Positions 55,526 to 61,842 of a stretch of DNA of 64,000 nt are shown here, one piece after another. Within the stretch, counting starts at the first letter, position 1. Each line of letters begins with the position of its first letter. The translations under genes and the position numbers were made by a program. The notes under the pieces are model-generated. The model worked only from the letters and a program-made list of their open reading frames with translations. It was not told the origin of the DNA and did not search any database. Source of the stretch: Ardenticatenales bacterium (GTDB lineage Bacteria > Chloroflexota > Anaerolineae > Promineifilales > Promineifilaceae); assembly GCA_020634515.1 (NCBI GenBank), contig JACKBL010000005.1, positions 186,001 through 250,000 of the forward strand, given 5' to 3'.

Positions 55526-57511
55526 ATGGCTGATAAGGCGCGACGATTAGCTTTGTTGATAGGCAATAACCAATTTGAGGACGAGAAACACTTCCCGCCG
55601 CTGCGCACGCCGGCCAACGACGTCGCCGACATGGCGGCCATGTTGGCGCGGCATGGGGAGTTCGAAATCCTGGGTACGCTGGTGGACGCGGACGAGCCGA
55701 CCATCCGCCGCGCCATCGCCGACCTCTACGGCCAGGCGGAGCGGGGGGACCTGACGCTGCTCTATTATTCCGGGCACGGGCAGAAAGGAACGGATGGGTC
55801 GTTGTACCTGGCCGCCAGAGACACGGACTTCCGCCGCCTGCGAGCCACGGGCGTGCGCGAATCCTTTATCCAGGAAACGATGGCCGATAGTCGTTCTCGC
55901 CATCATGTGGTCGTCCTCGACTGCTGCTTTAGCGGCGCGTTTGCCCAGGGCGCGAAGCGCGGCGCCGCCGAGCCGCTGCTGCTGGAGAAGCTGCGCGGCG
56001 AAGCCACGGCGATTCTGGCCTCGTCCGGCACGATTCAGTACTCCTTTGAAGAGAAGGGGCGCAACTCCCTCTTTACCAGCGCCCTGCTGCAGGGGATGGA
56101 GACCGGACGGGCGGACGAAAACGAGGACGGCCTGATCACGGTGGACGAACTGTTTGCCTACGCCGACCGCCAGGTGCGCGACCAGCGCCGCGACCAGACC
56201 CCCATGTTGGCGCAGCAGAAGCGGGAGATTGAGCGCCTTGTCCTCGTCCGTAACCCGTTGGGCAAAGCCAGAGCGGCGACCCTGCCCGTGACCATGACCC
56301 CGCCGCCGCCCGCTCCTGCGGCTACGCAAACCAAAGGCGTCGCCCCCGCCGTGGCGCCGCCGCCGTCCGCCCTACCCGGCTGGTTGTGGGGCATGGGCGG
56401 CGTGTTGGTGACGCTGGCACTGGTCTTTTTCCTGCTATGGGTATCGGAACGAAACCGCGTCGGCTTGCCGGAGACGCCCGCGGCAACGTCGCCTTCGGTA
56501 GCGCAGGTAACGGAACCCCTGGCGACTTCGCCCACGGCAAAAGCGACCAACACGCCTCGCCCCGAACCTTCAGGAACGCCTTCTGCGACGGCAACCGATA
56601 CGCGCACACCGACGCATACCCCATCGCCGACGCCTGAACCCCGACCAACGGCCACGTCCACGCCAGGGATTGGCAGCCCGCAGGTTTCCCCAGTAGATGG
56701 CATGAGGCAATGGTTCATTCCTGCAGGGAACTTCTTGATGGGGTCAACGGATGCGGACGCTAATGCTGCCAGTGATGAGAAGCCGCAGCATGAAGTGTAC
56801 CTGGATGCCTTCTGGATGGACGAGACGGAAGTGACGAATGACCAGTTTGCTCAATTTACAGCCGCCGCGAGCTACGAGACGACAGCCGAGCAAGAAGGTG
56901 GAGGCTACATTTACACATCCAGCGGTTGGGAGTACACCGAAGGGGCCGACTGGCAACATCCACAAGGACCGGGCAGCAGCCTGGATGGGTTGGGCGATCA
57001 TCCGGTGGTGCTGGTTTCCTGGCAGGACGCCGCCGCCTACTGCGAATGGGCGGGGCGGGCGCTGCCCACGGAAGCACAGTGGGAAAAAGCCGCGCGCGGC
57101 GAGGATGGGCGCATTTATCCCTGGGGAGACACGTTTGATGGGACTCGTCTGAACTATTGCGACAGCAACTGTGAATTTGACTGGAAGGATACGAGCGTGG
57201 ATGATGGTTATGCGCGCACAGCGCCAGTGGGCAGCTATGACGCTGGGGCCAGTCCGTACCAGGCGCTGGATATGGCGGGCAATGTGTGGGAATGGGTTGC
57301 GGACTGGTATGATAGCGGCTATTATCAAAACGCGCCCGCCCGCAACCCGCCGGGCCCCGCGTCAGGTTCATACAAGGTGCTTCGGGGCGGCGCGTGGAAT
57401 TATACTAGCATCAATAAAACTGCACGCACGGCCTCCCGTAGCGAGCTTGCCCCCACTGTGCTCGACGACAGTCTCGGCTTTCGGTGCACCCAAGAGTACC
57501 TTCTCCCGTAG
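55526..57511 (+). CDS. Membrane-anchored caspase-like protease with C-terminal FGE-sulfatase domain (DGR target-like)
   Basis: The N-terminal caspase domain is a close paralogue of the upstream protein, with His84 in YYSGHGQKG and Cys134 in LDCCFSGAF. After a Pro-rich linker and a transmembrane helix (LWGMGGVLVTLALVFFLLWV, about residues 290-310) there is a Thr/Pro linker and an FGE-sulfatase/C-type-lectin fold domain: GMRQWFIPAGNFLMGS, VSWQDAAAYCEWAGRALPTE, DMAGNVWEWVADWYDS and RGGAWN near the end. The last 45 residues occupy the position of a DGR variable region, and a template-like repeat starts 293 bases downstream. It is therefore a likely past or present diversification target. Confidence 0.9.
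   Translation: MADKARRLALLIGNNQFEDEKHFPPLRTPANDVADMAAMLARHGEFEILGTLVDADEPTIRRAIADLYGQAERGDLTLLYYSGHGQKGTDGSLYLAARDTDFRRLRATGVRESFIQETMADSRSRHHVVVLDCCFSGAFAQGAKRGAAEPLLLEKLRGEATAILASSGTIQYSFEEKGRNSLFTSALLQGMETGRADENEDGLITVDELFAYADRQVRDQRRDQTPMLAQQKREIERLVLVRNPLGKARAATLPVTMTPPPPAPAATQTKGVAPAVAPPPSALPGWLWGMGGVLVTLALVFFLLWVSERNRVGLPETPAATSPSVAQVTEPLATSPTAKATNTPRPEPSGTPSATATDTRTPTHTPSPTPEPRPTATSTPGIGSPQVSPVDGMRQWFIPAGNFLMGSTDADANAASDEKPQHEVYLDAFWMDETEVTNDQFAQFTAAASYETTAEQEGGGYIYTSSGWEYTEGADWQHPQGPGSSLDGLGDHPVVLVSWQDAAAYCEWAGRALPTEAQWEKAARGEDGRIYPWGDTFDGTRLNYCDSNCEFDWKDTSVDDGYARTAPVGSYDAGASPYQALDMAGNVWEWVADWYDSGYYQNAPARNPPGPASGSYKVLRGGAWNYTSINKTARTASRSELAPTVLDDSLGFRCTQEYLLP
57374..57511 (+). other. 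DGR variable-region-like segment (VR)
   Basis: The 3' end of the caspase-FGE gene, KVLRGGAWN to the stop. Its first 26 bases are identical to the start of the template-like repeat at 57804, and its final block (GGCTTTCG, then GAGTAC and CTCCCGTA) matches the repeat's end, as an IMH would. The middle is two codons longer and differs at non-adenine positions too. A GGGGATATCCCC palindrome is found 36 bases downstream (57548-57559). Confidence 0.65.
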
Positions 57512-57803
57512 ATATATTGGCTTTTTGGTTCTGTTCTTGGGGGTTTGGGGGATATCCCCTCCAGCTGCCGCAGCGGTCGTAGGGCAGGTTACTAACCCGC
57601 CTCTGCCCCGCCTCCAGATTACAAAGCTCTTCAAGATTTTTGTAGTAACCGTTCACTCCCCCCGTAGGTTGAGCCTGTCGAAACCGGTTCCCTTCGGCAG
57701 GCTCAGGGAGCGGGGGTGAATGGTTCCCTTCGTTTCTGGATTACCAGGCTTTTCTGACAGTTCTGACCAGGCGACTGGTTTGTGCTGCAGGGGAACGGGC
57801 GCA

Positions 57804-57935
57804 AAGGTGCTTCGGGGCGGCGCGTGGAACAACAACAACCAGAACGCGCGCGCGGCCATCCGTAACAGCAGCGCCCCCGCCGACCGCGTCAGCAACGTCG
57901 GCTTTCGCTGCGCCCAGGAGTACTCTCTCCCGTAA
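57804..57935 (+). other. DGR template-like repeat (TR)
   Basis: Reads KVLRGGAWNNNNQNARAAIR, then NSSAPADRVSNVGFRCAQE if translated, with AAC, AGC and CAG codons at the positions that vary in FGE-type targets, which is the hallmark of an adenine-directed template. There is no start signal for an intact gene; the open frame from 57720 runs through REP-like sequence first. A GGGGG-TCT-CCCCC hairpin is downstream (57976-57989), parallel to the one after the VR. A reverse-transcriptase start follows at 58145. Confidence 0.68.
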
Positions 57936-58054
57936 AATGCTGGCTTCTGTTTTCTGGTTTCTGTTCGGGGGGTCTGGGGGGTCTCCCCCAGCCGCCGCGG
58001 GCGGCCCGTAGGGCGGGTTGCCAACCCGCCCCCGCCCCCAGATTACAAAAATCT

Positions 58055-58133
58055 TCGTAACTGCTAAGCCAGATTGGACCAATTTTCTCTGGTGAAAATG
58101 GCCATTGAGTGCGTGAAATTGGTCCAATCTCCC
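58055..58133 (+). repeat. ATTGGACCAATT-family inverted-repeat element, copy 6
   Basis: Arms AGATTGGACCAATTTT (58071-58086) and AAATTGGTCCAATCT (58116-58130), with CTCTGGTGAAAATGGCCATT in the spacer. Full-length match to the inverted copy at 9411-9486. It lies between the template-like repeat and the RT remnant. Confidence 0.82.
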
Positions 58134-58144
58134 GAGTGTGCGCC

Positions 58145-58216
58145 ATGCCCAAGACCTACAACAATCTCTACCCACAAATCATCGCCTTCGACAACCTGCT
58201 CGTCGCCACGGAGTAA
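58145..58216 (+). pseudogene. Reverse transcriptase N-terminal remnant 1 (DGR type)
   Basis: A 23-codon frame, MPKTYNNLYPQIIAFDNLL then VATE and stop, matches the opening of DGR or group II-like reverse transcriptases (NLYPQI-x-FDNLL-x-A). It stops abruptly, and the following sequence is the promoter and operator of a toxin-antitoxin operon. It lies 209 bases after the template-like repeat, the usual TR-RT order. Confidence 0.7.
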
Positions 58217-58226
58217 TTGATTCATC

Positions 58227-58255
58227 TTGACGAATTGTATCCTATAGGATACACT
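58227..58255 (+). promoter_or_regulatory. Promoter and operator of toxin-antitoxin pair 1
   Basis: TTGACG (58227-58232), 17-base spacer, TACACT (58250-58255). A perfect 16-bp palindrome, GTATCCTATAGGATAC (58237-58252), lies across the spacer and enters the -10 box, a likely operator for the antitoxin. ATG follows 4 bases after the -10 box, implying an almost leaderless mRNA. Confidence 0.7.
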
Positions 58256-58259
58256 TTTT

Positions 58260-58556
58260 ATGAATTATGAAATCACCAGCACATCGTTTTTTGATAAATG
58301 GCTGAAAGGATTGAAAGATCGGACAACAAGGAACAAAGTGCTTGCTCGCATCGACCGTGTTCAAAATGGCAACTTTGGTGATTTCAAGTCGCTTGATGAC
58401 AATTTGTTTGAGTTGCGCTTTTTCTTTGGCGGCGGATTGCGTATTTACTACACCATCCGCCATCATCAAGTGGTTCTGCTGTTGAATGGCGGTAGCAAAT
58501 CCAGCCAGAGTAGAGACATTGAAAGAGCCAGGCAAATGATTCAAGAACTGGAGTGA
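58260..58556 (+). CDS. RelE/ParE-family toxin (Gp49/HigB-like addiction module killer protein)
   Basis: The 98-residue protein matches the putative addiction-module killer protein group: TSFFDKWLKGLKDRTTRNKV, LDDNLFELRFFFGGGLRIYY and VVLLLNGGSKSSQSRDIERA. The family are small ribosome-dependent mRNases. Its stop is 3 bases before the antitoxin start, the toxin-first order of higBA-type modules. Lower GC content than surrounding genes suggests acquisition. The module sits between two reverse-transcriptase remnants. Confidence 0.88.
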   Translation: MNYEITSTSFFDKWLKGLKDRTTRNKVLARIDRVQNGNFGDFKSLDDNLFELRFFFGGGLRIYYTIRHHQVVLLLNGGSKSSQSRDIERARQMIQELE

Positions 58557-58559
58557 ATT

Positions 58560-58844
58560 ATGAGTATCAAAACCAAACCTTTCGATGTTGCGGAACATTT
58601 GGAAACAGACGACGATATCTGGGAGTTTCTTGCGGAGGTGTTGGCTACCGGCACTACTTCCGATTTTATTCATGCACTGAATACGGCTGCTAGAGCCAAA
58701 GGCATGACTGAAGTTGCCAGACAAGCAGGCGTAACGCGCGCAAGCCTATATAAATCGTTGTCAGCCGATGGCAACCCTCGGTTTGAAACGATCAGTAAAA
58801 TCATTGAAGCGTTAGGAGGGCATTTGTCCGTTGTCGGTCAATAA
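58560..58844 (+). CDS. HigA-like addiction-module antidote with HTH domain
   Basis: The 94-residue protein has the typical opening KTKPFDVAEHLETDDDIWEF and a C-terminal helix-turn-helix (MTEVARQAGVTRASLYKSLS, with NPRFETISKIIEALG). It neutralises the toxin encoded 3 bases upstream and probably binds the palindrome at 58237-58252 to repress the operon. Confidence 0.9.
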   Translation: MSIKTKPFDVAEHLETDDDIWEFLAEVLATGTTSDFIHALNTAARAKGMTEVARQAGVTRASLYKSLSADGNPRFETISKIIEALGGHLSVVGQ

Positions 58845-58880
58845 CTTCGTGCCGAGGGAGCAGCCGTCGTCATTTACTGA

Positions 58881-59114
58881 AACCTCTACCCGCAAAGCAT
58901 CGCTTTCGACAACCTGCTCGCCGCCTACGAGCGCGCCCGCCGCGGCAAGCAGCAAACCGCCGAGATACACGCCTTTCACTTTGACCTGGAGCAGAACCTG
59001 TGGGCGCTGCACGAGAAGTTCCGCGACGGCAGCTGCCGGCCCGGCGCGTACCATAGCTTCTACATCTACAAACCGAAAAAACACAAAGTCAGCGCCGCCC
59101 CCTTCCGTGGATGA
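58881..59114 (+). pseudogene. Reverse transcriptase N-terminal remnant 2 (DGR type)
   Basis: An open stretch without a start codon reads NLYPQSIAFDNLLAAYERAR, RGKQQTAEIHAFHFDLEQNL, WALHEKFRDGSCRPGAYHSF and YIYKPKKHKVSAAPFR, then stops. This is the N-terminal quarter of a DGR-type or related RT, ending just where the conserved R-DRVVHHAL segment should begin. The palm with the YxDD box is missing. Its first residues overlap those of remnant 1, so the two are separate partial copies rather than one gene split by an insertion. Confidence 0.75.
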
Positions 59115-59152
59115 AACTATTATATTCTACGCCCCCCTGGCGTGCGCTGTCC

Positions 59153-59181
59153 TTGACGACCTTATCCTTTGGGGTTACTAT
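59153..59181 (+). promoter_or_regulatory. Promoter of toxin-antitoxin pair 2
   Basis: TTGACG (59153-59158), 17-base spacer, TACTAT (59176-59181). The toxin ATG at 59188 lies 6 bases past the -10 box, at the expected transcription start, so the mRNA would be leaderless. Confidence 0.68.
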
Positions 59182-59187
59182 GCTGAT

Positions 59188-59469
59188 ATGATCAAGTCGT
59201 TCGGGGACAGGGAAACGGAGCGGGTGTTTAATGGAAAGTTTGCCAGGAAATTGCCTCATGACATACAGCGTGTGGCAGAACGGAAATTGATAATGCTGCA
59301 CAAATCTGTAACGTTGACTGATTTGCGTGTGCCTCCAGCAAATCGTCTGGAGGCGCTAAGGGGGAAGCGGCAAGGTCAGTACAGCATTCGGATCAACGAC
59401 CAATGGCGTATTTGTTTTGAGTGGCGAGAAGATGGCGTGTATGACGTGGAGATAACGGATTATCATTGA
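59188..59469 (+). CDS. higB: HigB/RelE-type toxin
   Basis: From ATG 59188 the 93-residue product matches HigB: MIKSFGDRETERVFNGKFAR, RKLIMLHKSVTLTDLRVPPA, NRLEALRGKRQGQYSIRIND and QWRICFEWREDGVYDVEITD. The frame upstream runs through the RT remnant and is not part of the gene. HigB cleaves mRNA on the ribosome. The antitoxin HigA follows after 6 bases. Toxin-first order and a promoter directly upstream support a complete module. Confidence 0.92.
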   Translation: MIKSFGDRETERVFNGKFARKLPHDIQRVAERKLIMLHKSVTLTDLRVPPANRLEALRGKRQGQYSIRINDQWRICFEWREDGVYDVEITDYH

Positions 59470-59475
59470 GGTGCT

Positions 59476-59775
59476 GTGATGAGAGATTATGCTCCGATAC
59501 ATCCTGGGGAGATATTGCGGGAGGAGTTTTTGTTGCCCATGGGCATCAGCCAGTATCGACTGGCAAGGGATATTGGCGTGCCGCCTATGCGGATTAGCAA
59601 GATTGTACGAGGGGAGAGAAGTATTACGGCGGATACTGCCTTGCGCCTGGCGCGTTATTTTGGCATGTCCGTCGAATTTTGGATGGGCATTCAAGCGCAT
59701 TACGATGTAGAAGTGGCAAAAATGGCGCTGGCCGATAGATTGGAGCAGGAAGTAAGGGTGTTGGCGGAGGCGTAA
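59476..59775 (+). CDS. higA: HigA-type antitoxin with XRE helix-turn-helix
   Basis: The 99-residue protein has the HigA N-terminus MRDYAPIHPGEILREEFLLP and an HTH (GISQYRLARDIGVPPMRISK, IVRGERSITADTALRLARYF) followed by GMSVEFWMGIQAHYDVEVAK. It inhibits HigB encoded 6 bases upstream and should autoregulate the operon. GAGG lies seven bases before ATG 59476. Confidence 0.93.
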   Translation: MMRDYAPIHPGEILREEFLLPMGISQYRLARDIGVPPMRISKIVRGERSITADTALRLARYFGMSVEFWMGIQAHYDVEVAKMALADRLEQEVRVLAEA

Positions 59776-59996
59776 CCCGCTCCCAGATTACAAAAATCTG
59801 CACAGATTTCTGTAATTTTCTGGCGTTGGGACTTTCTTCCCGCACAACCACAGCATTTTGTAGGGTGGGTTGCCAACTCGCCCCTGCCCCGTGTGACCCA
59901 AATCCGCGGATTCTGACGCCTTTTTTCTGTTGGCAGCTTCTTTGCGACTGTTGTGTTACCGTATCAGTAGCGATGTGGTATTGAACGAGGTGCTTC

Positions 59997-60221
59997 ATGC
60001 CCGGGTTACTGATTAAAGATGTACCCGATGCGCTGTATCAGAAATTGAAGAAACGGGCATCTCAAAATCGGCGCCGTTTGACGAAAGAGGCATTGGCGCT
60101 GTTGGAAGCTGCTCTGGCAGATAAGGCACAGCCAGAAGTTGTTTTGCTCCTGCCTTTCAAAGGGCGCTTCCGCATCAGCAACGAATGGATTGATATGGCG
60201 AAACGCGAGGGCCGCGCGTGA
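59997..60221 (+). CDS. Orphan ribbon-helix-helix antitoxin (FitA/VapB-like)
   Basis: The 74-residue protein starts MPGLLIKDVPDALYQKLKKR with ASQNRRRLTKEALALLEAAL, the FitA/Arc-type ribbon-helix-helix pattern, and ends with a toxin-binding-like tail. GAGG precedes the ATG. VapC-type PIN-domain toxins normally follow such antitoxins, but the next gene is a RelE-like toxin with its own antitoxin, so this is an orphan or a remnant of a lost vapBC pair. Confidence 0.78.
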   Translation: MPGLLIKDVPDALYQKLKKRASQNRRRLTKEALALLEAALADKAQPEVVLLLPFKGRFRISNEWIDMAKREGRA

Positions 60222-60268
60222 TTTGGTGATACGAAGCGAAATTGCAAAGACCTTCCGGTACGAGAGCC

Positions 60269-60297
60269 TTGTCGGGACGTACCATATTTGATACACT
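60269..60297 (+). promoter_or_regulatory. Promoter of toxin-antitoxin pair 3
   Basis: TTGTCG (60269-60274), 17-base spacer, TACACT (60292-60297). ATG 60304 lies 6 bases past the -10 box, again giving a leaderless toxin transcript. Confidence 0.6.
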
Positions 60298-60303
60298 GCG
60301 AGC

Positions 60304-60651
60304 ATGGATGATCAGATGCGCTTGCGGGTTCTCTTCTACAAGTCAACCAGCGGAAGGCAACCCGTGCGTGAGTGGTTAAAGGCGTTGCCGTCTCCAGATC
60401 GGAAAATAATCGGCGAAGATTTGAAGACAGCCCAATTTGGGTGGCCGTTGGGTATGCCGTTGATTCGTAAACTGGAGGCTGATTTGTGGGAAGTGCGCTC
60501 TAATCTTCCCAATCGTATTGCCCGCGTGATCTTTACCGTAGAAGAAGACAAGATGGTGCTGCTTCATGCATTTATCAAGAAGTCACAAAAAACGCCAACC
60601 AGTGATTTGGAGGTAGCCAGAAGGCGGTTGCAGGCGCTGCGAGGAGAATGA
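60304..60651 (+). CDS. RelE/ParE-family (Gp49-like) toxin
   Basis: The 115-residue protein has the phage-derived Gp49/HigB layout: RVLFYKSTSGRQPVREWLKA, GWPLGMPLIRKLEADLWEVR, SNLPNRIARVIFTVEEDKMV and LLHAFIKKSQKTP. It is a probable ribosome-dependent endoribonuclease toxin. Its stop overlaps the start region of the downstream HTH antitoxin. It is more similar in layout to the first pair's relatives than to HigB at 59188. Confidence 0.9.
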   Translation: MDDQMRLRVLFYKSTSGRQPVREWLKALPSPDRKIIGEDLKTAQFGWPLGMPLIRKLEADLWEVRSNLPNRIARVIFTVEEDKMVLLHAFIKKSQKTPTSDLEVARRRLQALRGE

Positions 60652-60932
60652 TGAACGAGAAGCATTTAGGAGATAGTTTGGACGACTTCTTGCAGGAAGA
60701 AGGGCTGTTGGCGGAAGCGGAGGCCGTTGCTATTAAGCGGGTTATCGCTTATCAGATTTTTCAATTGATGACGGAGCAAAATCTGTCCAAAGCCGAAATG
60801 GCGCGGCGTATGCAAACCAGTCGCGCTGCTGTTGACAGGTTACTTGACCCGAGCAATGCGTCCGCAACGCTGGCTACATTGGAAAAGGCGGCGTTGGTGC
60901 TGGGAAAACGGTTGCAAGTAGCGCTCGTGTAA
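60651..60932 (+). CDS. XRE-family antitoxin of pair 3
   Basis: Two adjacent ATGs exist at 60648 and 60651; the second has better spacing from GAGGAG. The ~93-residue product has a helical N-terminus and an HTH domain (LSKAEMARRMQTSRAAVDRL, LDPSNASATLATLEKAALVL), matching HigA-like antitoxins partnered with Gp49-like toxins. It overlaps the toxin stop codon, indicating coupled translation. Confidence 0.88.
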   Translation: MNEKHLGDSLDDFLQEEGLLAEAEAVAIKRVIAYQIFQLMTEQNLSKAEMARRMQTSRAAVDRLLDPSNASATLATLEKAALVLGKRLQVALV

Positions 60933-60964
60933 AAGCCCTTTTCTGGCTCTTTAGGATCTCAGGG

Positions 60965-61011
60965 GGAGTGGAGGCTTTAGCCGGAACGGTTCCGACTAAA
61001 GTCTCCACTCC
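60965..61011. repeat. GGAGTGGAGGCT-family hairpin
   Basis: Left arm GGAGTGGAGGCTTTAGCCGG (60965-60984), right arm CCGACTAAAGTCTCCACTCC (60992-61011), nearly complementary. Same family as 17933-17983 and the parent of the tandem array at 18933-19300. It may also terminate the toxin-antitoxin transcript. Confidence 0.75.
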
Positions 61012-61073
61012 GCCCCATATTTAGGCCATGTGGCCGGAGATTGTGTTCCGGTAATGTTTGGAAACGATGTTTT

Positions 61074-61559
61074 ATGGTAAATAGGGTGATGGATGCGGGG
61101 GATTTGGAGCAGTATGTGCGCGAGGCGGGGATTCCGGCGGAGGTGGTGCGCTTGGCGGTAGAGACGCCAACTGTATCCGCGGCGGCTACCGCCGTAAATG
61201 CTTCCGTAGACCAGATTGTGAAGTCGCTGCTGTTCCTGGTGGATGGGGAACCGCTGCTGGTGGTGGCGAATGGGGAGACGCGGGTGGGATATAAGCGGCT
61301 GGCGGATTACCTGGGGGTGAGCCGGCGGCGGGTGAAGCTGGCCAACGCGGCGCAGGTGCGGGAGATTTTGGGGTATGAGGTAGGAGCCGTGCCCCCGTTT
61401 GGACACAAGACGCCCGTGCGCACGTTGGTGGAGGCGGGGGTGCTGGCGCAGGAGGAGGTTTACGCGGGCGGCGGAGGCATGAACGCGCTGGTGCGGCTGC
61501 GGGTGGCGGAACTGCTGCGGGTGATTGGGGGCGAAACCGCGAATCTGGCGCAGGAATAA
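61074..61559 (+). CDS. YbaK/EbsC-type aminoacyl-tRNA deacylase
   Basis: The ~161-residue protein has the YbaK/prolyl-tRNA synthetase-associated domain: TPTVSAAATAVNASVDQIVK, SLLFLVDGEPLLVVANGE, GYEVGAVPPFGHKTPVRTLV and EVYAGGGGMNALVRL. Family members hydrolyse mischarged tRNAs such as Cys-tRNA(Pro). The start may be ATG 61074 or ATG 61089; neither has a strong ribosome binding site. It stands apart from the toxin-antitoxin genes. Confidence 0.87.
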   Translation: MVNRVMDAGDLEQYVREAGIPAEVVRLAVETPTVSAAATAVNASVDQIVKSLLFLVDGEPLLVVANGETRVGYKRLADYLGVSRRRVKLANAAQVREILGYEVGAVPPFGHKTPVRTLVEAGVLAQEEVYAGGGGMNALVRLRVAELLRVIGGETANLAQE

Positions 61560-61617
61560 AAAACTCAGCCACGAATTTCACGAATGGCACGAATTTTGGC
61601 TGTTTTTGCTCGGACCA

Positions 61618-61842
61618 TTAGAGCTTGTCCGCGGGCGGGGGCTTGTGACCGCGCCAGCGCAGCAGGGCGGCAGCGTATCCTTTGCGGAGCATGAAACGGT
61701 CCGCCTCTGTACGACGCTGCGTTAATTCATGTCGCCCGGCATCGGTTAATGTTCCTGCTGCGTTCTTGTCCAGCAATTCCTGGTACCGTTCCATGTCTAC
61801 CAGAGCGCGGCTGCGCGCAATTTGCCAAAGGGTGTGTTTCAA
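61618..61842 (-). pseudogene. 5'-truncated small helical protein gene fused to repeat sequence
   Basis: From about residue 16 the product (DMERYQELLDKNAAGTLTDA, then RHELTQRRTEADRFMLRKGY and AAALLRWRGHKPP) resembles the C-terminal end of a widespread small protein family ending in LRKAYAALLLRWRGH. Its first ~13 residues (MKHTLWQIARSR) are encoded by a degenerate piece of the 163-bp tandem repeat, which also encodes MKHTLFQIARP. The repeat therefore probably invaded and replaced the true 5' end. Confidence 0.55.

Noticed and set aside
57720..57935. Independent small gene ending in the FGE-like tail
   Set aside because: Its first part translates REP-like hairpin sequence, there is no ribosome binding site, and the tail lacks the rest of the FGE fold; a template repeat explains it better.
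58831..59187. N-terminal extension of the HigB frame
   Set aside because: The extension reads the reverse-transcriptase remnant out of frame; a promoter and the HigB family start place initiation at 59188.
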